Assembly: GCA_017647795.1 (NCBI GenBank)
Contig: JAGCJX010000007.1
Location: forward strand, 1 to 64,000
From: Bacteroidales bacterium
GTDB lineage: Bacteria > Bacteroidota > Bacteroidia > Bacteroidales > UBA932
Direction: 5' to 3'
Length of the DNA: 64,000 bases
A program made the translations under genes and the position numbers. Below the pieces are notes generated by a model. That model saw only the letters and a program-made list of their open reading frames with translations, was not told where the DNA came from and searched no databases. Within the stretch, counting starts at the first letter, position 1; every line of letters starts with the position of its first letter. Positions 44,503 through 54,510 of this stretch are shown here, piece by piece.

Positions 44503-45069
44503 ATGGCAACTACTGCAGATTTTAAAAACGGCTTCTACCTCAACTTCAATGGCAAGCCTTGCTCCATCGTTTGGTTCCAACACGTAAAACCGGGTAAAGG
44601 TGCTGCGTTCGTTAAAACCAAACTCCGCAACTTGGAAAACGGCCGTATTTTGGAAAACACCTTCTCTGCTGGTGAAAAAGTAGAACAAATCAGCGTGGAA
44701 AGACGTCCCTACCAATTCCTCTACAAAGACGATATGGGTTTCAACTTCATGCACACTGAAACTTTCGAACAAATCTCATTGGCTCCCGAAATGGTGGACA
44801 ACGCAGACTTGATGAAAGAAGGCCAAACCGTTGAAATGATGTTCTTGGCAGACGAAGAACGCTGCTTGACTTGCGAACTTCCGACCTACGTAGAATTGGA
44901 AGTAACCTACACCGAACCCGCTGTAAAAGGAGATACTGCTTCGACCAACGCATTGAAAGCAGCTACCTTGGAAACCGGTGCTGAAATCATGGTTCCCTTG
45001 TTTATCAACCAAGGTGAAAAGATCAAAGTAAACACCGAAGACCGTTCTTACGGTGAACGTGTTCGCTAA
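44503..45069 (+). CDS. efp: Elongation factor P
   Basis: The 188-residue protein has the three EF-P beta-barrel domains. The tip residue region is KPGKGAAFVKTKL with a lysine at the modification site. The C-terminus FINQGEKIKVNTEDRSYGERV is typical. It relieves ribosome stalling at proline runs. A terminator follows 34 bases after the stop. Confidence 0.97.
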   Translation: MATTADFKNGFYLNFNGKPCSIVWFQHVKPGKGAAFVKTKLRNLENGRILENTFSAGEKVEQISVERRPYQFLYKDDMGFNFMHTETFEQISLAPEMVDNADLMKEGQTVEMMFLADEERCLTCELPTYVELEVTYTEPAVKGDTASTNALKAATLETGAEIMVPLFINQGEKIKVNTEDRSYGERVR

Positions 45070-45102
45070 TTGAACTTTCTAAAAACTATCTATATCCGAA
45101 AG

Positions 45103-45130
45103 GGCTGGTCCAAAAGGCCAGCCTATTTCT
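45103..45130 (+). terminator. Rho-independent terminator after efp
   Basis: GGCTGG (45103-45108) pairs with CCAGCC (45118-45123), with CC/GG extending inward, followed by a T-rich tail (TATTTCTTC). Confidence 0.75.
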
Positions 45131-45151
45131 TCTAACTACGGCTACACAAGA

Positions 45152-46009
45152 ATGAAAAAATGGATCCTGCTGGTTGTTGCCTGCTGCTATTGCGTAACAG
45201 CCAATGCCCAATTCGGAAAATGGTTTGAGAAACGGGACAACATCCGTGACTTTCAATCCAAGACCACCAAAATTGTCTTGCCCCAACCCGACTCGATGAC
45301 CGATCTGCTGCTGCGCAAGGCCATCGAAGCAGATTGGTTCCTGTCTCCCTACGAATTCTGCTCGTGGGAAGACTTCGAACGCATCAAAACCGACTCCACC
45401 TACTATTTTCTCATTCGTGCCACGGGACAACACAGTTCCGAGAACGAAGCGGCGATGGAATTCTGGACCCTGCTCAAAGGCAGTCCTGACGCAACCGAAG
45501 GTATTTCTGGCTTGCCGGAAGTCCTCTCCCTGCCCCTGCAACCCTTGCAAGACAACAGCGGCCGCATCTTCCCGTTCCTGCCGGCCTACGTACGCATCAT
45601 CCAACAACACATCACCAAGGTCATCCGCGAAGATCGGGGTCATTTCTCCGGTTTGAACGACTACGCCAACGGCATGGACAACACCTCCGGACTCACCTTG
45701 CTGTTCTCCAAGGATGATTTCGCCTCTCCGGTGACCGAAGAAGAACTCAACGAATTGTTTGCCGGACATGCACGGTTGGTGACTGCGGACGAAATCGAAG
45801 CCGCATTGGCCGCCGGCACCCCGAACACCTGCGTATCACTGGTATTGTATCCCTCTATCAACCAACGTGGCAGCTACTGCTACAAGATGATTCTCCGAGC
45901 AGACACCTACGAACTGCTCTTCTACCGCAAACACAAAATCAACGCCCGCAACGGAAACGGCTTCCTGATGGAGGACATCCGTCGTCTGGCGGTTCCCTAC
46001 ACCTTATAA
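45152..46009 (+). CDS. Secreted or periplasmic protein of unknown function
   Basis: The 285-residue protein has a signal peptide (MKKWILLVVACCYCVTANA) followed by a soluble region without repeats or obvious catalytic motifs. The sequence around FLSPYEFCSWEDFERIKTD and YYFLIRATGQHSSEN could be family blocks. I do not recognise it. It stops 1 base before the M16 peptidase gene, which suggests joint expression. Confidence 0.75.
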   Translation: MKKWILLVVACCYCVTANAQFGKWFEKRDNIRDFQSKTTKIVLPQPDSMTDLLLRKAIEADWFLSPYEFCSWEDFERIKTDSTYYFLIRATGQHSSENEAAMEFWTLLKGSPDATEGISGLPEVLSLPLQPLQDNSGRIFPFLPAYVRIIQQHITKVIREDRGHFSGLNDYANGMDNTSGLTLLFSKDDFASPVTEEELNELFAGHARLVTADEIEAALAAGTPNTCVSLVLYPSINQRGSYCYKMILRADTYELLFYRKHKINARNGNGFLMEDIRRLAVPYTL

Positions 46010-46010
46010 G

Positions 46011-47234
46011 ATGACGATCGCTGATCTCCACGGTCTTCGGATCGCCTGCCAACGAAGCAACAGCCCGGTCGCCTATTGTGCCTTGAGCATCCAAAGCGGG
46101 ACCCGGGACGAAGGTCCGCTCTCCGGTCTTGCGCATTTCACCGAACACCTGCTGTTCAAAGGAACGGCCGGTCGCAATGCCACGGCCATCAACAACCGTC
46201 TCGAACGGCTGGGTGGCGAACTGAATGCCTACACAACCAAAGAAGACACCGTCATCCACGCCACCGTCCTGAAAGAGGACCTGGCCAAGGCCATCGACTT
46301 GCTGGTAGAAATGGCCTTCACCTCGACCTTCCCGGAAAAAGAGGTAGAAAAAGAACGCATCGTCATCCTGGACGAAATCAACTCATACAAAGATGCCCCG
46401 GCCGAACAGATCTTCGACGATTTTGAAGAAACCCTGTTTGCCGGCACCAACCTGGCAACCCCCGTTTTGGGTTATGCCAAGGTCCTGAAAAAGATCCGTC
46501 GCGAACACATCGTGGACTACGTACACCACTCCTTCGTTCCCGAACGGATGAGCCTGACGGTCATGGCCGATGAATCAGAAGCACGCATCGCCTCTTGGAT
46601 CCGCCGCTCGTTCGAAAAGCACAACGTGGGAGCAGAAAGCCACAGCCAACCGACGGTGCCTACCCCGCTCCAACTGCAAACGTCCCCCTTCCTCAAAGAG
46701 ATCAAACGCAAAGGGTACCAAACCCATTGCCTCATCGGTGGCCCCGCCTACTCCGCCTTCGATCCCCGAAGGAATGCCCTGGTCCTGCTGATCAACCTGC
46801 TGGGAGGACCGGCGGCCAACTCCCGGTTGAACACCCAGCTTCGCGAAAAGAACGCCCTGGTCTACAGCGTAGATGCCTCGTACAACACCTACCGGGACAC
46901 CGGCTGCTTCTGCATCTACTTCGGTTGCGACCATGACCACTACGACCGGTGCGTACAACTGGTCCACAAAGAGTTGAACCAACTCTGCGACCATCCCCTT
47001 TCCGAAACGGCATTGCGGGCAGCAAAAAAACAGTTCCTCGGCCAATGGGCCATTTCCTCCGACAACGGTGAAAGCCAAGTGCTGGCCATGGGCAAAAGCC
47101 TGCTCACCCACGGAAAAATCCGCAGCCGAGAGGAAATCCGGACACTGATCGAAAACATTACCGCGGAAGATATTCTGGCCGTTGCTCAAGACTTATTCAA
47201 CCCCAATCAACTTAGCCAACTCGCCTACATTTAA
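46011..47234 (+). CDS. M16-family zinc metallopeptidase
   Basis: The 407-residue protein carries the inverted zinc motif HFTEH (HxxEH) near residue 42 and the downstream glutamate in the block EINSYKDAPAEQIFDDFEE. The second domain lacks the motif, as in heterodimer-like or mitochondrial processing peptidase-type proteins. No signal peptide is visible, so it is probably cytoplasmic. It begins 1 base after the unknown secreted protein gene and is followed 1 base later by the methyltransferase gene. Confidence 0.93.
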   Translation: MTIADLHGLRIACQRSNSPVAYCALSIQSGTRDEGPLSGLAHFTEHLLFKGTAGRNATAINNRLERLGGELNAYTTKEDTVIHATVLKEDLAKAIDLLVEMAFTSTFPEKEVEKERIVILDEINSYKDAPAEQIFDDFEETLFAGTNLATPVLGYAKVLKKIRREHIVDYVHHSFVPERMSLTVMADESEARIASWIRRSFEKHNVGAESHSQPTVPTPLQLQTSPFLKEIKRKGYQTHCLIGGPAYSAFDPRRNALVLLINLLGGPAANSRLNTQLREKNALVYSVDASYNTYRDTGCFCIYFGCDHDHYDRCVQLVHKELNQLCDHPLSETALRAAKKQFLGQWAISSDNGESQVLAMGKSLLTHGKIRSREEIRTLIENITAEDILAVAQDLFNPNQLSQLAYI

Positions 47235-47235
47235 T

Positions 47236-47874
47236 ATGTTACAAGAAGACCAAATCCACGAAGCCCTGCGTTGGATTGAGCGCCAGACGCACTTGAAAAC
47301 CAAGCATGCACGAATGCTCTCCAGTGGAGACCAAGGCCGGTTGTTGCAACTCATCTCCCTGATGATCCAACCCAAATACATCCTGGAATTGGGCACCTTC
47401 ACCGGGTATTCGGCCGTTTGTCTGTCTCGAGGGCTACAAGCAGGGGGCCGATTGGACGCCTTGGAAATCAACGATGAACTGGAGGACCTGATTCTGGAAG
47501 GTTTTCGCCGGGCGGGACTGCGCGAACCGGGAGAAGAGAAAGCCCGGCTGCTGATTGGAGATGCCTGCGCCCTCATCCCGACCTTGGGCGATCAGACCTA
47601 TGACCTGGTGTACATCGACGCCAACAAACGCGACTACCCGCGTTACCTCGATCTAGTGCTGCCACGCATCAGACCCGGTGGGTACATCCTGGCAGACAAT
47701 GTGCTCTGGGACGGAAAAGTCCTCCTGGAAAACCCGCCGCAAGATGCTCAAACCCAAGCTATTTTACAATTCAACCAACGCGTGGCCAACGATCCCCGTT
47801 TCGAAAGCGTCCTGTTGCCCATTCGCGACGGTCTTTATTTGATCCGCGTTAAAAAAAATATTGTACCTTTGTAA
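47236..47874 (+). CDS. SAM-dependent O-methyltransferase
   Basis: The 212-residue protein is of the catechol O-methyltransferase-like family 3 type. It shows the SAM-binding block ILELGTFTGYSAVCLS, the metal-site region YDLVYIDANKRDYPRYLD and DNVLWDGKV. The methyl acceptor is unknown. The ATG at 47236 begins with MLQEDQIHEAL; an earlier ATG would lie inside the M16 gene. Confidence 0.93.
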   Translation: MLQEDQIHEALRWIERQTHLKTKHARMLSSGDQGRLLQLISLMIQPKYILELGTFTGYSAVCLSRGLQAGGRLDALEINDELEDLILEGFRRAGLREPGEEKARLLIGDACALIPTLGDQTYDLVYIDANKRDYPRYLDLVLPRIRPGGYILADNVLWDGKVLLENPPQDAQTQAILQFNQRVANDPRFESVLLPIRDGLYLIRVKKNIVPL

Positions 47875-47877
47875 GGT

Positions 47878-49701
47878 ATGGAACAATTCGTCGTATCAGC
47901 CCGGAAGTACCGGCCCAACAGCTTTGAATCCCTGATCGGGCAAGACAACATTGCCCGCACGCTGAAGAACTCCATTCTTCGCGACCAACTGGCACATGCC
48001 TACCTGTTCTGCGGTCCCCGTGGGGTAGGTAAGACCACCACCGCCCGCATCTTTGCCAAGTCCATCAACTGCCTCAACCCGACGGCAGACATGGAGCCTT
48101 GTGGTGTTTGTGAATCCTGCCAGTCCTTTGCCGAAGGCCGTTCTTACTGCATCCACGAATTGGACGCTGCGTCCAACAACTCCGTGGATGACATCCGCAA
48201 CTTGACAGAAATGGTCCGCATCCCACCCCAAATCGGAAAATACGGGGTGTTCATCATCGACGAGGTTCACATGCTGTCGGCATCGGCATTCAATGCCTTC
48301 CTCAAAACGTTGGAAGAACCGCCGGCACACGCGATTTTCATCCTGGCCACCACCGAGAAACACAAGATTCTCCCGACGATTTTGTCGCGCTGCCAGACCT
48401 ACGATTTCAACCGGATTTCCATTCCGGACATCGTCAGCAACCTGCAACAGATTGCCCAACAGGAAGGGGTGAGCATCGAAGAAGATGCGTTACACATCCT
48501 GGCACAGAAAGCCGACGGCGCAATGCGCGATGCTCTGACGCTGTTCGACCAGACCGTTGCCTTCTGTGGCAAGGACATCAGTTACGCCCAAGTGGTCCAA
48601 AACCTCAACGTTCTGGACTACGAATACTATTTCAAACTGACCCAGGCAGCCTTGCAAGGCGACCATACCACAGCTCTGTTGCTCTTCGATGAAGTGCTCC
48701 AAAAAGGGTTCAATGCCCTGCACTTCCTTTCGGGCCTGAGTTCCCACCTGCGGGATCTACTGGTCTGCAAACACGAGGCTTCCAAGTCTTTGTTGTCCCT
48801 GCCTCCGACGGTTGTTTCCCGTTACGAAGCACAAGCTGCCGAATGTTCCATCAAGTGGCTGTACCAAGCATTGAACATCACAACCACGTGTGAAGCCGGA
48901 TTCAAGCAAGCCGGCAATCAACGGTTGCTGATTGAATTTGCCCTGATCAAGTGGGCCATGCTTACCGCCGAACCGACCGCCCTGGCACAACCTGCCCAAC
49001 CGGCAGCACCGGCACGTACGGCGACAACGGCTCCGGCAACCCACGTGGCTCCGACTCCGCAAGCAGTGCCCGCAGCACAAACCTCCGCGGCACCGACGGC
49101 AAATACTCCGGCACCGACGGCAAATACACCAGCTCCCCAAGAAACCCCGCAGACTCCGGCCCAACCGGCAGCAACAGCCCAGCCGGCAGAACAACCGGCA
49201 CCGGCTCCCGCTACGAAACCCGCAACCCGCACCACACCGGGTATTTCCCTAAAAGCGATGCTGGCCCAAGCCGAAGCCGCCACCCGAACGGAACAACAGG
49301 AAACAGTAGCCGAAAAAAATTCCTTCACCCAAGAAGACTTTGCCAAAGCCTGGAATGCTTACATCCAGGACCAACAAGAAAAGAACCGGCACTCTTTGGC
49401 TGCAGCCCTGCAGAAAACCCAATTGATTTTTGACTTGGTGAGCGACACCCCGAGCGTGACGTTCTTTGTGGACAATGCTTCCCAACAAGAGTGGATCCGC
49501 AAGAAAAACCTGCCGGAAATGGAAGACTTCATCCGCCGCCGGCTGAAAAACACCCTGGTGCAGATTCTGGTCGAAGTAACCCCGGACGAAGCCAAAGCCG
49601 CTGCCAAACCCTATATGCCGTCGGAAAAAGCAAAACAAATGCTCTCCGACCACGAAGAACTCCGGCAATTAAAAACTGATTTGGACTTAGACATCAAGTA
49701 G
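47878..49701 (+). CDS. dnaX: DNA polymerase III subunit gamma/tau
   Basis: The 607-residue clamp-loader subunit has Walker [13 protein letters not shown], the zinc-binding cysteines [10 protein letters not shown], Walker [11 protein letters not shown] and the sensor region [13 protein letters not shown] long Ala/Pro/Thr-rich linker (about residues 365-455), with a 21-base direct repeat coding PTANTPA twice, separates the AAA+ and collar domains from a C-terminal domain. It starts 3 bases after the methyltransferase gene. Confidence 0.97.
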   Translation: MEQFVVSARKYRPNSFESLIGQDNIARTLKNSILRDQLAHAYLFCGPRGVGKTTTARIFAKSINCLNPTADMEPCGVCESCQSFAEGRSYCIHELDAASNNSVDDIRNLTEMVRIPPQIGKYGVFIIDEVHMLSASAFNAFLKTLEEPPAHAIFILATTEKHKILPTILSRCQTYDFNRISIPDIVSNLQQIAQQEGVSIEEDALHILAQKADGAMRDALTLFDQTVAFCGKDISYAQVVQNLNVLDYEYYFKLTQAALQGDHTTALLLFDEVLQKGFNALHFLSGLSSHLRDLLVCKHEASKSLLSLPPTVVSRYEAQAAECSIKWLYQALNITTTCEAGFKQAGNQRLLIEFALIKWAMLTAEPTALAQPAQPAAPARTATTAPATHVAPTPQAVPAAQTSAAPTANTPAPTANTPAPQETPQTPAQPAATAQPAEQPAPAPATKPATRTTPGISLKAMLAQAEAATRTEQQETVAEKNSFTQEDFAKAWNAYIQDQQEKNRHSLAAALQKTQLIFDLVSDTPSVTFFVDNASQQEWIRKKNLPEMEDFIRRRLKNTLVQILVEVTPDEAKAAAKPYMPSEKAKQMLSDHEELRQLKTDLDLDIK

Positions 49702-49703
49702 TT

Positions 49704-50468
49704 ATGCGATTATATTGTACCGACCTGGTTAAGAAATACGGCATGCGCACCGTTGTAAAAGGCGTCTCCATCCACGTGGATCAAGGAGAAATTGTGGGTC
49801 TTTTGGGACCCAACGGTGCCGGCAAGACCACCAGCTTTTACATGATCACCGGATTGATCAAACCCAACTCCGGCAGAATCTTTTTGGACGATGAAGAGAT
49901 CACCGAGCTTCCGATGTACAAACGGGCCCAACGCGGTCTGGGTTACCTCGCCCAAGAAGCATCCGTTTTCCGCAAAATGAGTGTGGAAAACAACATCCTT
50001 TCCATCATGGAAATGTGCGGCGTACCCAAAGCAGAACGCAAGGATCGTCTGGAGGGTCTCATTGACGAATTCGGTTTGCACAAAGTCCGCAAGAGCCTGG
50101 GTATCCAGTTGTCCGGTGGGGAACGTCGCCGTTGCGAGATTGCCCGTGCCTTGGCCATCGACCCGAAATTCATTCTGTTGGATGAACCCTTCGCAGGAGT
50201 GGACCCGATTGCGGTGGAAGACATCCAGCACATCATTGCCAAATTGAAGAAGAAAAACATCGGCATCATCATCACCGACCACAACGTACACGAGACCCTG
50301 GCCATTACCGACCGTGCCTACCTTTTGTACGAGGGCAACATCCTGGAAAGTGGTACCGCTGAAATGCTGGCCAACAACCCGGAAGTTCGTCGCAAATACT
50401 TGGGACAAAACTTCGAGCTCCGAAAAGCCGTACTTCGGGAACGGAAAGAGGACGAGGTTACGGAGTAA
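49704..50468 (+). CDS. lptB: LPS export ABC transporter ATP-binding protein
   Basis: The 254-residue ATPase shows Walker [14 protein letters not shown], signature [16 protein letters not shown] and Walker [14 protein letters not shown], with the LptB-type blocks [20 protein letters not shown]. It powers LPS transport from the inner membrane. It starts 2 bases after dnaX and overlaps the convergent M23 peptidase gene by 11 bases. Confidence 0.96.
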   Translation: MRLYCTDLVKKYGMRTVVKGVSIHVDQGEIVGLLGPNGAGKTTSFYMITGLIKPNSGRIFLDDEEITELPMYKRAQRGLGYLAQEASVFRKMSVENNILSIMEMCGVPKAERKDRLEGLIDEFGLHKVRKSLGIQLSGGERRRCEIARALAIDPKFILLDEPFAGVDPIAVEDIQHIIAKLKKKNIGIIITDHNVHETLAITDRAYLLYEGNILESGTAEMLANNPEVRRKYLGQNFELRKAVLRERKEDEVTE

Positions 50469-51753
50469 CCGTCGCTTGAGAAGTTGTCAGTCGATCGATA
50501 GACTGCTTGAGATAACCGGCCGCCAAGTGAGCAACCACTGCGTGGTCGGCTTCTTTTTTGGCCGCTTCGAAGGCCTCCATATTTTCTTGTTTGACGGGCT
50601 CGGTGGGAGGCGATTCCATTTTTAACGGATTGATGGGGGTTCCGTTTTTCCATACTCGGAAATCCAAGTGAGGACCGGTTGAACGGCCGGTACTACCGAC
50701 ATAACCAATGACCTCTCCTTGACGGACACGGTCTCCGACGTTCAAGCCTTTGGCATAGCGGGACAGGTGCAGATAGGCCGAGGTATAGACGGAGTTGTGT
50801 TTGATTTTCACCATGTTTCCGCCTGCACCCGAATAGGCACGATAGACAACAACCCCATCTCCGATGCTCATCACCGGTGTGCCGGTCGGCGCAGCATAGT
50901 CAATGCCCGTATGGGGCTGCACCTTGCGGGTAACCGGGTGTTTCCGGTTGTAAGAGAAACCGGAACTGATGCGGGTATAGTTCAGCGGAGCCTTCAGGAA
51001 TGCCTTCCGCAAGCTCTCCCCTTTTTCATTCCAATAAGTATTGCCACCCTCCTCTTCTTCAAACCAATAACAGCGGTGAGACTGGCCGTTGTGGATGAAT
51101 TCGGAATACAAGATCCGGTTCACATCCAGAACCTCACCTTGGTGGCTGACCAATTCATACACCGCACGGAACGAGTCGCCCGGTTGTACTCCGAAGAAAT
51201 CAATGGTCCACGCATAGATGTCGGACAAGCGAATGGCCAACAACGGTGTAACTCCGGCATTGACGCAGTCGCTCCACAAGGACTGACGAATGGTCACCTC
51301 TGCGTATTCCTGGGTGATCTCCATTTGTTTTTCGTGCACTTGTACAAAGAGAGAATCCCGCAATCCGAAGACCACGTACGAACGGCTGTCCTGTTCGTAA
51401 ACCAGGTAATCCGCACGATTCAAGGAATCCTTGGGGTAGTAGGCATGGTAAGCATTGCCAATCTTGAACTTGGTCACATCAAAAATTCCCTTGCACGCCT
51501 CACTGACTTCATAGGCCTCTTTCAGGGATAGTCCCAGCTTTTGCAGGACGGTAGAAAAATAATCCCCGGAACGGACCTTTCCTTCGCGCACCTCGTAATC
51601 CGAAAGCGGCAGTCCGTACTCACTCACCTGCTCGGTAACCTCCAGGACGGGATCGGGCACAGCCTTTTCATGCACACGTTTTCCTCCCTGACAACTCACT
51701 GCCAGAAAAATACACAAACAAAGAAAGGGGGTAATCGTTCGGTTCAAGTTCAT
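50458..51753 (-). CDS. M23-family metallopeptidase (LytM domain)
   Basis: The 431-residue protein has an N-terminal lipobox-like signal ([10 protein letters not shown]), an OapA/LysM-like middle domain, and a C-terminal M23 domain with [11 protein letters not shown] (HxxxD) and GPHLDFRVW (HxH), the zinc-binding motifs of lysostaphin-type endopeptidases. It probably cuts peptidoglycan cross-links in the periplasm. It is divergent from the M81 gene. Confidence 0.92.
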   Translation of the reverse strand: MNLNRTITPFLCLCIFLAVSCQGGKRVHEKAVPDPVLEVTEQVSEYGLPLSDYEVREGKVRSGDYFSTVLQKLGLSLKEAYEVSEACKGIFDVTKFKIGNAYHAYYPKDSLNRADYLVYEQDSRSYVVFGLRDSLFVQVHEKQMEITQEYAEVTIRQSLWSDCVNAGVTPLLAIRLSDIYAWTIDFFGVQPGDSFRAVYELVSHQGEVLDVNRILYSEFIHNGQSHRCYWFEEEEGGNTYWNEKGESLRKAFLKAPLNYTRISSGFSYNRKHPVTRKVQPHTGIDYAAPTGTPVMSIGDGVVVYRAYSGAGGNMVKIKHNSVYTSAYLHLSRYAKGLNVGDRVRQGEVIGYVGSTGRSTGPHLDFRVWKNGTPINPLKMESPPTEPVKQENMEAFEAAKKEADHAVVAHLAAGYLKQSIDRLTTSQATVTP

Positions 51754-51812
51754 GACGGGTCTTATTTGTTCGCAAGGTAGCGCATTTTTTACAAAGAATC
51801 TGATATTTTTTC

Positions 51813-51820
51813 TACTTTTG
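51813..51820 (+). promoter_or_regulatory. -7 promoter element of the M81 lipoprotein gene
   Basis: TACTTTTG matches the -7 consensus and lies 26 bases before the start codon. A T-run lies at about the -33 distance. Confidence 0.5.
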
Positions 51821-51846
51821 TTGAATCTGTATTGAAAAGACTGATT

Positions 51847-53394
51847 ATGAAAAACTACTTTTCTTCTGCGTTCCGACGCACCGTTTTGTTGTTCTTTCTG
51901 TTAGGAACACTGGTCGCTTGCCAAAGCGAAACAAAAAAACCGCGTATCGCCATTGTTGGTATAGGGGTTGAGTGCAGTACCTTCTCTCCGGCACGCACAA
52001 CCTTAGAGATGTTCCGCGCCAAATACGGCGAAGACATCCTCCAATCCTATCCCTTCTTCCGCGAAGATTCCACTTTGTTGAACCGGGCCGAATGGATTCC
52101 GACCGTTGTCGCTTGGGCAACCCCGGGCGGTATGGTTACCCGCGAATGCTACGACACCTTGCTCAACCAATCCCTGCGCATGCTCAAAGCGGGCATGCCT
52201 TACGACGGCATTTTCCTGGACATCCACGGAGCTATGAGCGTGGAGGGTTTGGACGATCCGGAAGGTGATTACATCACCAAGATCCGCGAAGTAGTTGGCA
52301 ACGATGTTATCATCTCAACTTCCATGGACCCGCACGGCTGTGTTTCCCATCGCTTGGCAGCCGCCACCGACCTGATCACTTCGTTCCGTATGTCTCCGCA
52401 CACGGACCGCTACATCTCTCGGGAACGGGCCTTGGTGAACCTGTTGGATCGCCTGGAACAAGGTTTGGGCAAACCAAAATACAAAGCTTGGGTAAAGGTT
52501 CCGATTTTGCTGCCCGGCGAAAAAACCTCAACCCGCGTAGAACCTGGAAAATCCTTGTACGATGCCATTGTTCCCATCGAAGCGAAGGCGGGTGTTGTGG
52601 ATGCCGCCATCTGGATGTCCTATCCTTGGGCTGACGAACCCCGTAACCACGGTGTGGTAATGGTTGTAGGGGACAACAAAAAAGAAGTGGAAGCCGGAGC
52701 CAAACAATTGGCAGAACACTTCTGGTCCATCCGCCACGACTTTGAATTTGTAGCTCCGACGGCTACCTTGGAAGAGGTCCTTGAACAAGCTCTTCAAAGC
52801 AAGGTACGTCCCTATTTTATCAGCGACATGGGAGACAACCCCACCGCTGGCGGTGCCGGTGACGTAACCTGGACGTTGGACCAATTGCTCAAACGTCCGG
52901 AATTCCAGAAGAAATCCGGCAAACGCTTGATTTACGCCTCCATCCCGGGCCCGAAAGTAGTGGAAGCTGCCCGCAAAGTAGGTGTAGGCGGACGCGTTCG
53001 CGAATATGCTGGTGCAATGGTGGACAACCGTTATGCCGGCCCTGTACTCATCGACGGTAAGGTAGAAAAGATTTTGGACTATGGCGACAACGACCAAGTG
53101 GTCATCCGCATGGGCTCAATGCAAATCATCGTAACCGAAAGCCGCCAACCCTTCCACTACGAAAAAGACTTCGACCGTTTGGACCTCAAACCCCGTGAAG
53201 CCGACATCATCGTTGTCAAACTGGGTTACCTGACCGAAGAATTGTACGATATGCGTGCCGACTGGATGATGGCCCATACCCGCGGTGGCGTGGATCAAGA
53301 ACTGACCCAACTCCCGTATCAACGTCTGGAACGCCCGATTTATCCCTTGGATCCCGATATGGAGGACCCGGAATTGAAGGTGGTCTTCTTGTAA
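51847..53394 (+). CDS. M81-family metallopeptidase lipoprotein (MlrC-like)
   Basis: The 515-residue protein has a lipobox (LLGTLVACQ) and the M81 (MlrC) blocks IAIVGIGVECSTFSPART, FLDIHGAMS, SMDPHGCVSHR and DMGDNPTAGGAGDVT. MlrC hydrolyses linearised microcystin, but most family members act on unknown substrates. The start at 51847 gives a clean signal peptide; a slightly longer frame exists. Confidence 0.9.
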   Translation: MKNYFSSAFRRTVLLFFLLGTLVACQSETKKPRIAIVGIGVECSTFSPARTTLEMFRAKYGEDILQSYPFFREDSTLLNRAEWIPTVVAWATPGGMVTRECYDTLLNQSLRMLKAGMPYDGIFLDIHGAMSVEGLDDPEGDYITKIREVVGNDVIISTSMDPHGCVSHRLAAATDLITSFRMSPHTDRYISRERALVNLLDRLEQGLGKPKYKAWVKVPILLPGEKTSTRVEPGKSLYDAIVPIEAKAGVVDAAIWMSYPWADEPRNHGVVMVVGDNKKEVEAGAKQLAEHFWSIRHDFEFVAPTATLEEVLEQALQSKVRPYFISDMGDNPTAGGAGDVTWTLDQLLKRPEFQKKSGKRLIYASIPGPKVVEAARKVGVGGRVREYAGAMVDNRYAGPVLIDGKVEKILDYGDNDQVVIRMGSMQIIVTESRQPFHYEKDFDRLDLKPREADIIVVKLGYLTEELYDMRADWMMAHTRGGVDQELTQLPYQRLERPIYPLDPDMEDPELKVVFL

Positions 53395-53438
53395 CAATGA
53401 ATTAACCTAAGTAAATCTTAACATTAAACTTTAGCGAT

Positions 53439-53750
53439 ATGTTTTGCAGTAATTGTGGTGCAGAGATCAACGACAATGCCGTTGTCTGCGTAAAATGTGG
53501 ATGTGCCGTCAATCAGTCTCCAATGGCTGATCCCAATGCCAGTAAAAAGGATTGGCTTGTAACTCTTCTTCTCTGCTTTTTTGTCGGAGCTTTTGGTATC
53601 CACCGATTCTATGTTGGAAAGACGGGTACCGCGATTGTTCAGCTCCTTACTTGTGGTGGCTGTGGTATCTGGACATTGATTGACTTCATCGTCATCTGTA
53701 TGGGTAACTTCACAGATGAAGAAGGTAAGTTTATCAAGAATAACAGATAA
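53439..53750 (+). CDS. Zinc-ribbon TM2-domain protein
   Basis: The 103-residue protein has an N-terminal zinc ribbon (MFCSNCGAEI ... CVKCGCAV), a linker, and a TM2 domain of two membrane helices with the turn motif GIHRFYVGKTGTAIVQLLT and GGCGIWTLIDFI. Such proteins are common in Bacteroidetes, with unknown function. It is followed 3 bases later by a DUF2752 gene, a frequent partner. Confidence 0.9.
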   Translation: MFCSNCGAEINDNAVVCVKCGCAVNQSPMADPNASKKDWLVTLLLCFFVGAFGIHRFYVGKTGTAIVQLLTCGGCGIWTLIDFIVICMGNFTDEEGKFIKNNR

Positions 53751-53753
53751 TCT

Positions 53754-54044
53754 TTGGAACCGCTCGCTTTAAGGTGTATCGTGAAAGCCGTGACCGGGTA
53801 TGATTGCCCGTTCTGCGGCTTTCAGCGTTCTATGTACGCCCTTTTCCAGGGAGAGTTTAAGGAAGCATTTCTTTATAATCCTTATATTTACATCCTATCT
53901 CCCTACATTGTTCTACTGCTGCTATGCGCAATTGGTATTATCCCACAGGACAGCAAACTCTGCAGAGCCTTGTACAGTCGCACAAGCATCGTCATTGCGG
54001 CTGTACTTACAGTCTCCTGGTGGATTATCAGGAACGTAATATAA
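53754..54044 (+). CDS. DUF2752 membrane protein
   Basis: The 96-residue protein begins with TTG (53754). It carries the DUF2752 motif CPFCGFQRSMYAL followed by two or three membrane helices (YIYILSPYIVLLLLCAIGII, IVIAAVLTVSWWII). The two cysteines and glycine of the motif are intact. Its function is unknown. It lies 3 bases after the TM2 gene and just before the tandem array. Confidence 0.85.
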   Translation: MEPLALRCIVKAVTGYDCPFCGFQRSMYALFQGEFKEAFLYNPYIYILSPYIVLLLLCAIGIIPQDSKLCRALYSRTSIVIAAVLTVSWWIIRNVI

Positions 54045-54052
54045 GCGATCTA

Positions 54053-54408
54053 TCAAAACCGTCGTGTATCCACAAAAACCCCACTATTTGTGGACAGGAT
54101 ACTCAAAATACGACAGCCGTCCATAAAATGTCCGCTTTCCGTGGACAGGACTCTCAAAAACCATCGTGTATCCATAAAAACCCCACCTTTTGTGGACAGG
54201 ATACTCAAAATACGACAGCCGTCCATAAAATGTCCGCTTTCCCTGGACAGGACTCTCAAAAACCGTCGTGTATCCATAAAAACCCCACTATTTGTGGACA
54301 GGATACTCAAAATACGACAGCTGTCCATAAAATGTCTGCTTTCCGTGGACAGGACTCTCAAAACCCGTCGTGTATCCATAAAAACCCCACTATTTGTGGA
54401 CAGGATAC
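54053..54408. repeat. 102-bp tandem array with alternating hairpin half-units
   Basis: Exactly 102-bp units repeat about 3.5 times, shown by GTATCC at 54066, 54168, 54270 and 54372. Each unit has two related 51-bp halves: one with GTATCCA ... TTTGTGGACAGGATAC, the other with GTCCATAAAATGTCC ... GTGGACAGGAC. Both halves hold dyads (GTATCC/GGATAC, GTCCA/TGGAC), so the array would fold into a row of hairpins. Copies differ only by single bases. Several frames are open because 102 is a multiple of three, but none looks like a real gene. Confidence 0.92.
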
Positions 54409-54451
54409 GCGACTGTTGTGGGGCATTCATAGCTATCACTTACTTAGCAAC

Positions 54452-54493
54452 AAAAGAAAACCGACTAAAAGTGAATTTTAGCCGGTTTCTTTT
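54452..54493 (-). terminator. Terminator after the IdeS-like gene
   Basis: The arms AAAAGAAAACCGACTAAAA (54452-54470) and TTTTAGCCGGTTTCTTTT (54476-54493) form an imperfect stem with a T-rich tail on both strands. It lies 18 bases beyond the IdeS-like stop and separates it from the array. Confidence 0.65.
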
Positions 54494-54510
54494 GGATTCA
54501 GCGATTGCAA

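Noticed and set aside
48951..49433. Overlapping gene in the dnaX linker
   Set aside because: The alternate frames are open only because of the Ala/Pro/Thr-rich, G/C-rich linker sequence.
54053..54408. CRISPR array
   Set aside because: The full 102-base unit is repeated with only point differences; there are no unique spacers and no cas genes.
54053..54481. Repeat-containing proteins on either strand across the tandem array
   Set aside because: A 102-base unit keeps every frame in register, so open frames are expected by chance. No start or composition supports a gene.
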